A stretch of 64,000 bases of DNA from Anastrepha obliqua (GCF_027943255.1 NC_072892.1:116639792-116703791); one strand, 5' to 3'. Counted from the stretch's first letter, positions 12,987 through 26,837 are shown. Numbers and translations: made by a program. Notes: generated from the letters alone by a model not told the origin.

Positions 12987-13595
12987 TAATCGAACAGGTT
13001 TTGTAATTCACTTCCGAGTGAGTTTCAATGCATTTGCCAGAAAACCTCAATGAAATTCACTGTGAAGTGGATTACAGAAGCAGCCCGAACAATTCGATAA
13101 TTTTTCGATGAAAAGCGAAATCTGTTATCACACAAAAAATTCTACAGTGTGTGAATAATAAACAAAAAGTGATGCCACATTATTAAAAAACTAGAAATAG
13201 ATTAAGAAATGAAAAGGCGGAAATAGGAATATTAACATAAACTCTCGAATAAATTTTTAAATTCGGTTTATGAAAATCAAAACCACCACCCTAGTAGAAA
13301 CGGTAAGTGCACTCAAAAAAAAAAAGTACAAAAAATTCTGGACCAATACGTTCCAGCGCATTAATTCGATTCATGCAAAAAAAATCAAACGACGTGATCT
13401 TGCAGGCTGCAGTACTTGGTTGTTGGTTTTTTCAATAAATAATAATTAAAAAAAAATTAATAATTTTATTAATTAAATATTAATGTTGGTCGAGCTGAAA
13501 ATTTTATCTGGGACGTGTAATCTCCGGCAAGAGTCGAGGTGGATTAAACTCAAATAAAATAAAATGCATTTCCTATAGATATTCGAGTCACTTAC

Positions 13596-13705
13596 CGTGT
13601 GTGGGACTGTGGAATGGCATACGTTGCGGCGCCCACGGCCAACCTGGAGGACATAGCGCTGCGTAACGGCCAGCTAAAGCGCCCCATTGTGAGATGAAAC
13701 CCAAT
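13596..13705 (-). CDS. Hmx: Hmx exon 2
   Basis: A 110-bp internal exon encoding residues 278-313, bounded by TTTTGTTAATTGCAG upstream and GTAAGTGA downstream. The peptide begins LGFISQWGALAGRYAALC and continues PPGWPWAPQRMPFHSPTH. It is rich in Trp, Pro and aromatic residues, unlike the low-complexity sequence around it, which suggests a constrained motif. Its phase (two bases in, one base out) joins exon 1 and exon 3 without a break. It lies 41 kb from exon 1 and 10 kb from exon 3. Confidence 0.9.
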
Positions 13706-13894
13706 CTGCAATTAACAAAAATAAATGAATAGAGGTGATTAGTGAGCGGCAGGAAGTAAAACTGTTTCAGTAATTGATTAAGCAATGAAAAAGTGGAATA
13801 AAAGATTGCAAGCATAGCAAGGAGTAATAAAGGATATTCCAAAAGCCACGCCTGGATGTTGTTTTAAAATAAAACAAGTAAAAATTTATATTCT

Positions 13895-14373
13895 TTCAGG
13901 TTGCACTATTTTATTTGAAATGCGGCTCCTAACAATTTTATGTGAAAATTAACATCATTCAAATATTCACTATGAGCATTTCCACCTGTCCGCCAAACAG
14001 TAGATACATTATTGTCGAGAACGTCGCGATATCGATGCTGAAAATTGTTCAGCAACACTGTGCACTACAGCAGTAATATTATCAACAGTTGGTCTGCCAG
14101 TCTTTTTTCTTCTCGACAGAACCATTTTCTTGAATTTTTTTCCACCAACATTTGAATTGTCGACTTATTCGGTCGATTATTTCCACCAAAAAAATTACGA
14201 ATTTTGCAATTTATTGTTCTTAAAGATCTACCATTTTCATAAAAAGTTGCAATAATTTTAACGCGTTGTTCTATCGTATAAAATTTTACACTATTGAACT
14301 ACTTGACACATGTCAAAGATTACATAAAAAGGCATACTACGAATTATTCGGCGTCACTTTCGAAAGACTCTTT
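13895..14373 (-). mobile_element. Mariner-like remnant, family shared with 44990
   Basis: Minus-strand translation gives an N-terminus (RVKIIATFYENGRSLR-like, GGNNRPNKSTIQMLV), then RSRR and CSVAEQFSASISRRS-like sequence, and ends FHIKLLGAAFQIK-stop. The last part matches the end of the element at 45400-45430. The 5' end, read on the minus strand, is AGAGTCTTTCGAAAGTGACG, and 45490-45514 ends with the matching inverted form. The central catalytic region is deleted. Confidence 0.6.
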
Positions 14374-15985
14374 TAACACCCGTTGAAAAAGCAAACCCAC
14401 GCACCCCTTACAAATTATACACTTTCAGTTTTAGTTTTTTTTTTCATATCATTTTAAGTAATTTTTAATAAAAATATAGTTCATTCTTTAACAAAATGCA
14501 TACGAATCAAAGTGGTGACTTCTGTACAAAATTCAGAACAATTCGTAAAATTTTCACCTTTGATGGGTGTACATAAATATGAATAGGGGAGACCGGAGTA
14601 AGGCAATGAAAAAATGTGCTACAAATTTTCGCGATGAACTCCAAGATAATTTTGTATTATTATCAGGTTTTCGTATGTTGGTAGGCCTTGCGATAAACTT
14701 AAGGAGATTTTTAAAACAAAATATAGAAATAATTTTGCCATGACGAAATTTCAGATGAAATGTGAGGAAGGACTGCAAAAAAAGTAAGCAGTACTACAAA
14801 GTTAGGTTAGAATAATATAAACATGGAAGGAAATATGTAGAAAGAAAATAATTTTTTGTAAGCAAAAATGAATGTGAATAAAAGTCCCTTAATAAGCTCA
14901 AAAACTGATTCTGTGAAATTGCTGAGAGCTCAATAAGAAGCCATAAGATATGGTTGCTGCTTTTTTATTTTCTTTTTTTGTAAAGGTACAACATTGAGAA
15001 ATGGAGTTTTAAATTAAATTGAGTTTATAAAAACCACCAAATATTATTTTAATATGATAACAATTTGAGAGTCTAGAGATATTCGGAATAATTTTAAATA
15101 ATAAATATTTGCCCTTAATCATGGCAGAGGAGTGTATTTAAGCAATAAAATGTTACAAAAGTGGTTAAGAGGGACTATACAAAAGAATATCTATCTCAAA
15201 TTTTCATGGCAGAAGGAGTTTTGGAATTTTAAGGAAAATTGCTGGCAACAAGCGAAAAGTGAAAAAAAAGTATGGATTTTTTTTTTCATGCAACTAACAA
15301 CTAAATGCATTTATGTGTTCCATTGTGACTTGAATTTAATTTTTTTATTATAATTGTTTTTCGAATTTCGAGAGAATTTCATATAAATTACATCTACCTA
15401 CCAAATAGAGTTAATTGCCAATAATTCCTAAAATTCTGATATACCTACGCGAAACTAAACTGCAGAAAACAAAATTTATAAAATTATAGAACGATAGTCA
15501 TAGCTACTAGTGCCTTTCGTAATGTGATATAACTATTTAAATAAATATATTTCTAATAAATAAATAAATAAAATTAGTACAGAAAAGAAAGAAATACGTT
15601 TGTGTAAAATTTTTGTTAAACGGGCAGGCCTTTTTTAACTATGCGCATTTATTTCACAAACTACTGCCTCATACCTCATGAAAGGATTGAAGTTGGTTTT
15701 TTTTTAATATGATCTGAAAATATCAAGATTTTAAATAAAATTTTGTGCTCGCATTACATTTGGTCTCGTCTAATCAACATGGAGTGTAACCACTTTTATA
15801 CGATATTTCAAAAAACTTTAAAATTATGAATATGATGTTGTATTTGTATAAGCCCTTGACTGTGTAATATCACTTCAAAATAAGCGCAACGGATTCGCCT
15901 CGAATTTGAGACGAACTCGATTTTTCTCACAATTTTATGGCAGCAATACTTTGCTACGATAGATCGAAGTATCCGAATTCTCAGA
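14374..15985. other. Gene-free intron segment
   Basis: Very AT-rich. The small ORFs at 14554-14778 (minus) and 15132-15353 (plus) have no recognisable domain and look like chance. No mobile element was recognised. Confidence 0.4.
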
Positions 15986-16170
15986 CGAGTCATTTGTAGT
16001 TATCGATTCAAGTATTTTTACTTTCCCAGACCGTTGGCAATTCGAGACCTTTTCTCTTTGGCGATTCGAGTATTTTTACTTTCTTGCACCATTGGCAATT
16101 TGAGATTTTCAAGTACTTTTATTTTCTCAGATTCTCGACAATCGATTCTAGTATTCGAGACTTTCGCTCG
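15986..16170. repeat. Degenerate tandem repeat, unit about 58 bp
   Basis: The phrases GATTCAAGTATTTTTACTTTC, TTGGCAATTCGAGACCTTTT and CTCTTTGGC recur in order with variation: GATTCGAGTATTTTTACTTTC, TTGGCAATTTGAGATTTTC, CAAGTACTTTTATTTTCTC, CTAGTATTCGAGACTTTCGC. At least three decayed units are present. A related TCGAATTCGACACGA-type sequence recurs at 17588-17665. Confidence 0.6.
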
Positions 16171-16631
16171 TTGGCTATAAGTATTGATGTAAACCAAACT
16201 TTAATAATTTTTTATTTATTTTATTATTAATGTATTAACAGAAAAATGTATTAATGGAAACATTATCTAACACTAATTTTCAAATTTGACCATTATTATC
16301 ATTAACGTTTTTAGTAGTCAACTTCATATAATTATATTTTTTTAACTCTGAAAGAGTTTTTATTTATTTTAATGAAATATGATTCGGAACTGAAATATCA
16401 CAGAATCAAGTGTTAGTGCAAATTTAAAACAGGAGGCAGCGCTTAAGGTAAAACGTACCGATGGCATACAATTTTCTTTTATTGGCACTAAATCGATGTT
16501 GGACTAAACGGAAGTTTCCTTTAATCATTGAAATAATATTTGATATGATGATTTAATAATAATGACGCTTTTATTATTCAGCCTATGGAAATTTGAAATA
16601 TGTGTATTGAATTTATGATAAAGCGTGCGCC

Positions 16632-16842
16632 TAGCCAAATGGAATGATTCTGAATACCATTCGGAAGTGCTTAGGGCCTGAAACACCAAAGTATAGAACC
16701 ATTTTTTCTAATAGTGGTCGCCCCTCGGCAGGCAATAGCAAAACTCCGCGTGTATTTCTGCCATGAAAAAGCTCCTGCTAAAAAATATCTGCCGAAGAAT
16801 ATAAAATATATCGAAGACGGCTTAAAACTATAGGTCCCTCCA
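16632..16842 (+). mobile_element. SINE copy c, degenerate and 3'-truncated
   Basis: Shares with the SINE consensus: GAATACCATTCGGAAGTGC, TTTTTCTAATAGTGGTCGCC, CCTCGGCAGGCAATAGCAAA, GTGTATTTCTGCCATGAAAA and AAACTATAGGTCCCTCC. It has an A-rich interruption near 16795-16810 and stops at 16842. Confidence 0.8.
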
Positions 16843-17757
16843 AACAATCAATAAAGAATGTAAGCGCCAACTAAATAAGGTCGGTTTCGAAGACAAATAT
16901 AAGAAAATATGACATCCATAACAAAACTGATCATAAAAAGGCGATACTTGAAGAGTGGAACCAACGTAGTCCAGAATACACAGAAACATTGGTTGAATCC
17001 ATCACTCGTAGACTTCAAGCTGTAATTGATGATAACATAAAGAATACCAAACAAAGTACTAAATATCTTGATTTTAAAATTTAGAAATAAATATTTGCTC
17101 TTTTTTAAAGGTATCGGTTAAGCTACGGAGGGAGTTATCTATATGCTTTTGTTCGTTTTCCATTACAATAAAATAAGTAGACACTTTTTTGTATTTTATG
17201 TTGTGAAATAAAATAAATAAAATACCTGCATACTCTGTTTTTCCATTTTTGCAAAATATTATGAAATGTAGAACACTTTACAAAAAAAAACGCGTCTATA
17301 TCAAATAAGCTGTGAGTGACTGCTTTTATAAAGCATTACTACCGATAATTGTTCCTTTTCCAATTAAATTGTGAATGGCAAATTTCATAATTTAACATTC
17401 AAAACTATATAAACTGGTACACTTTTCACGAAATAACAAAAGTCTCTCAAGTAACTTTAAGTGAAAATATTTATTTTGTTCTGCTGCTGCAATAAATAAA
17501 GTTAACTAATTTCAAATATTTAATCTTTTGTTCTTTTCATATACATACATACGTATTTATTTTATTAAAAATGGATTTTCTCCCGCTTGCCTCGAATCCG
17601 ACACGAGTTCGAAAAATTACCGTCGAGAAAGCCTACTTTTGTGAAACCGCCTCGAATTCGACACGATGCCAACCTCGTTTTTATGGTTGATGGGGTTAAA
17701 CATGCAACGAGTATGCAAAACTCGATGCCGTCCGATTGTTTTTATTAGTAACAGAAA
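16843..17757. other. Gene-free intron segment
   Basis: AT-rich. Around 16930-17050 plus-strand sequence (KRRYLKSGTNVVQNTQKH-like) may be a decayed transposase tail, too weak to call. The (TCGAATTCGACACGA)-type repeats at 17588-17665 relate to the tandem array at 15986. Confidence 0.35.
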
Positions 17758-17759
17758 TA

Positions 17760-18631
17760 AAGGGTGGTTTCAAGGGCCGATATTGAATGTGAACCACATC
17801 TAAACGTCAAGTTTTTTTCTGAATTTCCTTTGAAATTTTTCAATTTCAGACTAAGTCAATTTGAACCATGGAAAGACACAATCGGGCAACGCGTTAAAGT
17901 TATTCAGGCTTATTATGCAGAGATGAGGCACATTTTCACCTCAGTGGATTCGGCAATAAGCAGAATTGCCGAATTTGGGCGAATGATAATCCAAGAGTGA
18001 TTGCCGAAAAACCAGTGCACCCACAAAGAGTGACTGTTTGGTGCGGTTTATGGGCCGGCAGCATCATTGGGGCGTATTTTTTCCAAAATGAGGCCGGTCA
18101 GGCAGTTACTGTGAATAGTGTTCGCTATCGCTGAGATGATAACGAACGTTTTATGGCCCGAATTGGAAGATATGGATGTGGACGATGTCTGGTTTCAACA
18201 GGACGGTGCCATTTGTCACACAGCTAACGAAACAATGGCTCTTTTGAGCGAAAAATTTGATGACCGAATAATCTCACGTCGCGGCGATGCCAATTGGCCG
18301 CGAAGATCATGTGATTTGACACCGTTGGACTTCTTTCTTTGCGGTTATTTGAAAGAAAAGGTGTAAGACGCTAAGCCAGCAACATTTCAATAGTTGAAGG
18401 ATGAGATAATTTGGTCCATTAACGGCATAGAACCTCAATTATGCCTCAGCGTCATCGAAAATTTGGACTGTCGGATGGAGGTGCGCCGCCGAGGCCATTT
18501 GGCCAATATTTTGTTCCACACATAATTGAGCCATATCAATATTATCATAATAAAGAGAAATGACAATAATTTCCTAAAAAAATTGTATTTTATTCAAAAT
18601 CAACACCGGCCCTTGAAACTTAACCACCCTT
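17760..18631 (+). mobile_element. DD41D (rosa-type) mariner-like element, internally deleted
   Basis: The ends are inverted: AAGGGTGGTTTCAAGGGCC at 17760 and the complement of AAGGGTGGTTAAGTTTCAAG ending at 18631, with TA on both sides. The transposase N-terminus (GQRVKVIQAYY) runs straight into the DEAHFHLSGFGNKQNCRIW segment, so about 200 residues are deleted. Then come KPVHPQRVTVWCGLWAGS and, after a frameshift near 18118, ELEDMDVDDVWFQQDGAICH and PRRSCDLTPLDFFLCGYLKE. Forty-one residues separate the QQD and LTPLD aspartates, the DD41D spacing. All three catalytic Asp residues survive but not in one frame. The C-terminus ends GHLANILFHT-stop near 18525. Confidence 0.9.
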
Positions 18632-18639
18632 TATATCAT

Positions 18640-21600
18640 GCCAGGAGTAACATATGTATGTAGACACACAATTTTGATGAGATATCAGGTGGATAGACTG
18701 GCAGACGGTCATCGATTTTTCTACCCCTTATTCTACACATCAAATTAATTGTGTACTGGATAGATAAGGAAACGATTTCCATATTTAAGATTTCTCATAC
18801 TCACATACAAACATATTATCAATATAATATTTGTAAGTACCTTCTGCTCAACTTCTCCTAATGAGAGCATCTTATACCTCGCACACACATATATACATAA
18901 GTATGCAGTATACAAACTTTGCAATTAATAAATATGTAGGTATGCATACTCAAGAGTTCTCCTTTAACACATTTCGCCTGCGGCTTCTATACATTCAGTG
19001 CTTCGTTCATTCATATGTAGTTATACAATACAAAATCTGTGCGGTCTTAAAGGAGAACGAAAGCGAGGGATCTCTAACAATATTTTTACTGACATCTTCA
19101 TCCCTTATACAAGTTGCTTAGACACTTATAAGTCCAAACTCATGCACACTTAATAGCTCCTCCCCAATGTGCCATGCTAACAAAACGAGTGCCTCACACT
19201 CGCTACTTTTGTGCATACATCCTTATTACCAACCACTTCCCCACGGTGCCTGCTCTGCCACACACTCATCGTGAACAGCTTCTTCGCATTATAACGCTTT
19301 TCCGTCCCCTTCCCGCGAACAAGAAAGCATCTTAATAAACACATTTTATTTATTTATATCATGTGCTAAATCAAACTTTCAACTTGAATCATTCAACACG
19401 CATACACAAGCGCACACAAACAAAGCAAGCAAGGCAGCTAAAGATTGTGCAGCAGTCAAAGTGGAGCAGAAGTGAATGTAAGTGGCTATGCTTGGGGTAA
19501 TTGAGGGTTTGAAGGTTGTGCCGTAGATGAGAGTGAGGGTGAGTTTGGTTGGTTTTTGATTTCTAATGGCTGAGGCACTTAAGTGATTTCGTTAAAGCGA
19601 GCATACTTTGTAGGTGTGGGTGTGGGTGCTGGTGGTGAGCAAGACGTCTGCTCTCTGCTGGCAGCGAGGTTAGACGGTTTTATATGACAGCTAAGTATAA
19701 GTAGAATGTTGATTGAGATATTTATCTTATTTGCTTTGATTTCTTTTTTACTGTAGCTGAGCGTAGCTGTTCCGGAGGGGAGGAAAATACTGGTATAGCA
19801 TACTTGGGAGGGTTCTATTATGTACACGCTATTGTTCATCGAACTGTAGGTTTGTATGTATATACCATATATGTATATGTATATGCATAAAACTATTTAA
19901 TCTATGTGTATGTATATGCTTGTATATAAAAGCTATTTATGGCATAAGAATTTGCTTTCGCTATCAAAGGGTTACCTTTTCGCTGTTGCTATGGCAACTC
20001 ACTCTTTATAGTATATTGCATACATATACATACACATGCATGTACATATGTATATCGTGTGCAGGTATTACTTTGGAAAAAGGTAAAAAAAAACCAAATG
20101 TAAGACATTTGCCTACATTTATAAGCAAACGTTTCACTTTTCTTTACTCGCTCACATTGATTGGCCATTTAGTATTTTTCGTGTTTTAATATTTTATGAT
20201 TTTTTGTTCATTTTCGATTCTAAGGGATTGCCACACAATTGCGCATACAAAAAATCGATCCAATTGAGTTTGTAGTTTACTTATTGTATTTAAATATCCT
20301 TCCGAAGCAGCAGGTCGCACAGGTTTTAAATTTCCTTGATTGCATTGCTATGATACTTCCTTTATAAGCCAATTTTAATACGATAAGCTGTCACTTTTGA
20401 CTTTGCATATTTTTATTGGTATTCGAATGTTAAACGTTTGACATTTATTGGGAAATATCCCACGAAAATGTAAAATAAAACACAAATGATTGTAACACCT
20501 GAAAAAAAGAAATAAATGTCTCACAACCCCCCAAAAAAACATAGCTGCTTATGTCTTGGCCAGAATTTACTTTGTGCTCGCAAATAATTTTCCCACAACC
20601 CTGTTTTATAATTTACTTATATATAAATAAGCACAAACTTTTAATTATTTTGCATTTTCAATTCTTTGCACCCTCCCCTTTTTTGTTTTGCCAAATACAC
20701 CCTTTCATATTATCGCTGTTTCACACGTTTCTCAGTTGCCTCCTATTCCCCATGCACGAATGTAATTTTAATACTCGATTAAAGCCAACAAAAGTCAACG
20801 TTACAAAACGTTTTAAATTGCATTCCACGTCAGCCAAACCCCACAAACACTAGCGCTATCCCCTACGCCCACAGCAATTCCACCATACACGCCACGCACC
20901 CAACTTACCCGCACTCTTTAGCAGTCCAACTATTTTGCACAAGTCTGTTAACCTCTTTGACCACGTCGTTAGTGACCCGTACAGTCTGTCTCCTGCGACT
21001 GTGATTTTTTGTGTATTTCTTTGCAAACATCAACACCCCTCAATCCCCACGCTCCCCACACATGCAACCACCTACCCTATACCTGCATAGGTCAATGTGT
21101 TCACCACCACATTTTTGCTGTTTAGGTTTCACATTTTTTGTTTTATTTTATTTGTCTGTTGCAATTTGTCTGGCTCGCTAGCTTGGCTGGAGACATTCTA
21201 GCCAACCGAACTGTCCAGCTGAAAATTACGACATTCACATTGCCCTGACCTCTTTCGGTTTTGGCCAAGGTAACAAAAAACAGCAGCAACAAGAATGTAT
21301 GCAATGAAATCAGAGCACTACAAAAAATAAATCACTAAATGTGTGCAACAATGCAAAAATAAAATACAACAATACCAATAAAATACCTTGCGGAAAAAGC
21401 TAAACTTAGCGTAAATAAATCAATACTTTTTCGTATCAATTTCCAATTGGCGGCCGGGGTGGAGGTGAAAATTTGTTATTATTGGAGCGGGAGGGGTTGT
21501 TTGCTGACGATGTCTTTCAACGGCAACTAAAAATACCTTTTGTTTTGGACAGAGAAGCGTTCGAGGGGTTTGCGCTTTCATCGCTGATTAAAATAGCAGA

Positions 21601-23375
21601 CAATTGAGGCGTAGAAGAAAAGAAGAATCAGTCGCTATTTGTAGTTACCTACCCATTTAAGTATGTGCGTATGTATGTAAATGCATGCATTCACTTGTGT
21701 AAACAGAAGGCTTCATTCATTGTGTGAATGCTTAAACAGCAATTTAAAAACAATTGGCTTAGAAGCACGGAATTTAGAATCAAACCTATCAGAACTAGTC
21801 AATTTGATTAGCTATAAAATTCTTATACCTTTGAGTTTTTATGCCTTATGTGAATAACTCTGCGAAATCCAACATTTTTAGAATGGTCACTGTTGACCTC
21901 TCGTAGACAGTGAATGTATTGCAATTAATTACAACACGAGATGCGCAAAAACGCAAAACGAGCTTACCTATTAAAAACAAATCTTAAGTGAATTTAAGGG
22001 GAACATTTGCTTGAAGAGGAGAAAATATGTATTCCTTTTCATTTCAATCGATTGCTAATATATTTAAGAGTATATACAAAAAGTTATTAGGTTGAATTCT
22101 CAATATTTCCGTAGATACAAAACCAAAAGCAGAGGCGCGTCAGGTCAACTAATTTTCTCGGCTTTTCATGTTTGTGACTGCGCTGCATTGGCGGGTGTAA
22201 TTGTAAAACAGAAAACGCTTAAATCATAGCTTGTTCGCTTGAGTACTAAATTATCTCCGTTTTTGAATTTCTTCCTCTTTTTTAGTTCACCCAGAACAAA
22301 AAATCGTAATAATTATAACTCTATTAGATTCCAGAGAAGAATAGTGCGTTGTATCTTTTGCACCATTGGAAAAGTCGTGCTGTTTGGCGTTCTACCAAAT
22401 TTTATTAAATATTTTAACTAAAACCTTTGGTACCTTTTAGATATATTTGTGTTAAACACAAAACATATTTTTGTAGCACTCAAATAATTTTTTCTCTCCC
22501 AAAAAAAATCATCGAATAAAGGCTCTTTTGCGCACTCCTAAAGCACGCTGCCTCCTTAAATGACTATTTCTTATACTTCCGAAATTGTTGGCATAGTTTA
22601 AATTTATTTCAAAATAAGCATATAATAAATGGGATATAAAATTTAAGAGGCTTGGCATTATTTCGTCTTACATGAAACGTTTGGCGCTGGCCGTTATCTT
22701 GGCACAAAACTCAATATGGGTTTTGAAGTATTTTACACATACGAGACTTCCTTATTTAACTTAATTTTTTTTAATTATTAACGAAGATTTTTTACGCAAA
22801 ATTTAAATTAGTCGTGAGGTGAACTAGCATCAACAGATTGGCTCATTTTGAACTACACCACTTATTACTGGTATATCTTGTGGGCTCACTGACCTTGAGT
22901 GATGCAGTGCAGACACACAGCCTGATGGTTGAGGCGATTATTACAACCGATTTAAACGACTTAAAGTTTCGTTCACATATCAGTTGGTTCTACGTTACAG
23001 GAACGACTGGAACTTATAACCGCCAAAGGATTGAAAATAAAACTTAAATGTGCGTTTGTACAGGATCTTCTACGCCTGCATTTCTTTACTAAATTCAAAT
23101 TGAACACATATTGTGAATGTGAATTTAATATCTATTTATTGACATATAAACCTGAGGATCTATGATTCACGGCTCACAAATAATATATTTCAAAAGTCCC
23201 CGGTTTATAGATATCGAGTCCTTTAGTGAAATTTATAATAATATTCAGGTATAATTGGGGCGCGATCTCGACAATTTCGTGTTGAAGCAACAGCATTTTT
23301 TGGTTCATCGAAAAAACTGCATTTTGGAACAGAAAATAGTGCACAAGCAGTCAAATAGATCTAAGATATTGTGAA
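18640..23375. other. Long TE-poor intron segment
   Basis: About 4.7 kb with no gene and no clear mobile element. It includes CA/TATG microsatellite tracts (18880, 19850-20060, 21660) and C-rich stretches near 19140-19320 and 20840-21080 that are less AT-rich than their surroundings. In an intron otherwise crowded with transposon debris this is a candidate block of regulatory DNA, which is inference only. Confidence 0.35.
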
Positions 23376-23379
23376 AGTA

Positions 23380-23960
23380 CATACTATCCACCGGTCACTA
23401 TTTACTGAATACCAGGACACAAGGGGATAGAAGGAAATGAGAGAGCCGATGAGTTTGCTAAGGCAAATATTCGCTTGCCGAGATTGAGCACATCAGACAT
23501 AGGTATGCCCATCACTCTCCTTTCTGAAAACGGAACTAAATGAGGAACTAGCCAAAATTATGCTAAGGACTTAGAATACCAAAACTGTAAACTTTATTTT
23601 ATCACTGTCTTGGAAATATTGCAAAATACTGCTTGGAGTACTGACGGGACACTATCTCTGCAGCCAAAATGGGATTAGTCCAGAGCGATGCGTGTAACGC
23701 ATGCAACGAAGCGAATGCTAGGAGTACTTTGGAACACCTACTTTGCCACTGCCTTACTCTCTGTAGGACTCGACAAATGTGCCTAGGATCAACATATTTT
23801 CATCCTTCCAGAATATTCGTTGAACGACTTGTTAAATTTCGCTAAAACGTGCATTATGAATTATCGTATATAAAAGGATTTCTTCGACTTCAGATACATA
23901 GCACTGGCAACACAATGGACTCTAGGCGCCTAAGCGCAGTCTCTTTACAGATCAGCCAGC
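23380..23960 (+). pseudogene. Non-LTR retrotransposon 3' end (RNase H and zinc knuckle)
   Basis: Translation gives IPGHKGIEGNERADEFAK (the last RNase H motif, after a stop), and later MGLVQSDACNACNEANARST and LEHLLCHCLTLCRTRQMC, the Cys/His C-terminal motif of jockey-like ORF2 proteins. It ends in CCTAACCTAACCTAT near 23958, a common fly non-LTR 3' end. It is 5'-truncated and frameshifted. Confidence 0.75.
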
Positions 23961-25540
23961 ACTTCCTAACCTAACCTATTATCCAAAGGAATTTCATTTT
24001 CAAGGGTTAGTTGGTATTATTATTATGACTATTGTTATGGCTTTTAGTAATGCGACCTGAAATACCTATTGCGCCCCCTTCATGAATTCAAAGTATTTCT
24101 CTTAGCCCAACTTCCTCAATATATTTTAGTATTTGTCCTATTTTATTGAGTCTTATCAATATCAATATTATCACTATCCATTCCATCAAAGACCAAAAAC
24201 CAAGCAACTTTTTAATATATCTCGGCATCGCAATCCGGTGGTGATAAGCGCACCAGATCACGATGAGCACGAATCAGTGACAAAGTCATCATCATTATCA
24301 GTATTAGGCAGCGTTACAGCTCGGGGTGAGATTTAACTCATCAACTGCCCTTCTCCAAATTACACGATTCAAGGCAACAGACCACCAGTTGAGTGGCAAA
24401 GTGTCAACTAAAATGTTTCGATGAACCAAAACTCTATTAGACGATTATTATGTCCAAAAAAAAATATTCAAAATTATCCGAAAACTAGTTTTCACAGATC
24501 CTCATGACATGACATTTAATTACAGTGGCATACAAAAAAAAAAGTTGTCTGTACACCGGGCGCCGGGTGCCCGTAGATGCATGTTTTTCGACCCGCTGAA
24601 TACGAATTTCAAGTCAGTTTGGGCCGTCCAGCCTTCAATTTTGAGTAAATTGCAAAAAATCCCAAAAAATAGCGACAATTCAAATAAAATAGTAAAAAAT
24701 GTATAAAATAGCAGATTATTATACCCGCGCGCACTTGTGCACAAGGGTATTGTCATTTTGCTCACATAGCGGTTGTACGTAACACAAAGAATCGACATAG
24801 GTATATATAGACGCATATTTACGTATTTCTTTCGCATTTTTATAGCTTAAATCAGGCTGCAAAGCGGACAAAAAATTTAAATCGTATTGCAAACTGTAAA
24901 TATATTATTATTATATATTTTTCCAACTCTTTAACATCACTTTCCACAAAGGAAACCCACATAATTTATACCATCTATACATAAACACATACGAGTATAA
25001 GCGCCAAGCATATGCCAAGCCAAATATAGATAAACTTACATATTTACACTATAACATACTCACATATTTTCATACTTATATACATATTTTAGCAACTATT
25101 TCAGAAAGTAGTGCAAAAGTACGTGTCTTTGCTTCAATCATAAAGTGGATTGTTAAATGCCAACAATTACAACAACTGTAAAACAACAAACAGCTTAACT
25201 TCAAGTGGAAATTATGACATTTGTAGGGCTTCATGAAATGCTTTCAGGTGCTGAACGGGTTCATGTTTACATCGCCAATTTAAAAAGGGCTTATTGAGAA
25301 GCTTTTCTTTACTCTAATAGACACAAAGCAGAGACTAAAAAGCACATGCGGACATACAAATATACGCGGCAAGAAAAATAATAGTGGAATTTCCTAGATG
25401 CTACTTGAAATATTTGTATTCGTTTATGTGAATGAATAAAAGGCCGACCATTAAGGTGTCTATTTATATGGCAAGAGAAGCCGCCTTCTAGACGATTTTT
25501 GTAAATTTTACTATTTATTTATTTATTAATTATTTTGCGG
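23961..25540. other. Gene-free intron segment
   Basis: No gene seen. It contains a GC-rich palindromic spot (CCGGGCGCCGGGTGCCCG near 24557) and a TATACCC-GGGTAT pair around 24719-24752. The small ORFs here are chance. Confidence 0.35.
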
Positions 25541-25689
25541 TTAATTTGACCAACTTTTGTTTCACTTTATTGATGTTTTTATCAGTTATCGATGCCGATG
25601 ACCGATATCTTCTGAAGCGCTCATACCTCTCAGAAATATCTGCTTCCTTTAGAGCATCATTACCGAATTTGGTTGGGTACGTCTGTAAT

Positions 25690-26290
25690 TACTGTAAAGG
25701 ACATACATATTTGCTCCGCCTGACTTCCCTCCCGATTGTATCCGCATACTTAGATGTTAGGCTCATTTTGGTTCCCGGTCACAGCGGCATGGAGGGAAAC
25801 TTCTGAGCTAATGAGCTGGCTAAACAGGGGACCCTAGCGACGGTTTCATCGCAAAACGAGAGGATTGGGGTTCCCTTGAGAACCTGTGGTATACACCTCG
25901 AAAGATGGGTCTCGCATGAACTTCGCGAGCGCTGAATTAGTGTGCAAGCGTGCAAAGTCGCGAGATCCTTCTGACCACACGTAGATCGGGGGCGCTCGAG
26001 AGCACTAAGACTAACAAAACCGCAGTTCTCGAATTTGGTAAGTATCCTTAGGTGTTCATACAATGAGACTTGCGATTACTTGTAGTCCTTTCTGCAGAAG
26101 CTATTTGGAGGATGGAGTGGAATCATCTCAGCACCTTCTTCTCAACTGCCCTGCTCTCAGCAGCCCAAGAGTTAGACCTCTGGGCTCTCACCTCTCACTA
26201 TTTTTCTTCGCTTGCGGATATTGAGGGTTTAAATATCACCCACCTGGTGAAATTCATCAGTTTGAAACTGTTATACGAACGTAATTAGCC
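25690..26290 (+). pseudogene. Non-LTR retrotransposon 3' fragment
   Basis: VRLILVPGHSGMEGN (RNase H), then stop, then ANELAKQGTLATVSSQNERI, LRTCGIHLERWVSHELRER, RSFxPHVDRGRSRALRLTK and a decayed C-terminal domain follow in order across stops and frameshifts. The pattern is that of a jockey/I-type ORF2 end. The upstream piece from 25546 may belong to the same insertion. Confidence 0.7.
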
Positions 26291-26837
26291 ATCGCTGGTC
26301 GGCACCCTCTAATACAGAGACCTTTTTCCTTCTTCCGACTATTTAGTTCTTTGCAATGTTAATCACAGATACGGCAACGTAACAAAAAAAGAGCAGAACT
26401 CAAATCAATTGACTTAGAGCGTTTCCTGGCGGTTGCCCCGAGAATTTTTAATCAAGGTGGTATACCTCGGCAACTTATTAAAAGGTTCCAAAAAACATAA
26501 GTATGTGCGCTAATATCTTTGCACAGAAGGCTTGGATTTGCAGGGTCTGTTTTAATTTGAAGCTTAACACTCCTTTGAGGTTTTCTCTGACATACTATAA
26601 ATTGTACAAACCTACAAAATCGGCGTGTAAGCCATTCAAAATGTGTTAAAAATATAAAATTAATTTTCAAACCGCAACAAATCTAAAATGGCATACGCGA
26701 TTGGGGTACAATTTGCTTACTATAAAGTTTTGAAATCTTTACTATCATTCCGCATTAATAAAATTTAGCAAATATTTCATATTTCTATTAAAATTGTTAA
26801 AAAACCAAGAACATATTTTCAATAAATTTCAATTCGC
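26291..26837. other. Gene-free intron segment
   Basis: AT-rich sequence between two retrotransposon fragments. No coding sequence recognised. Confidence 0.4.
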
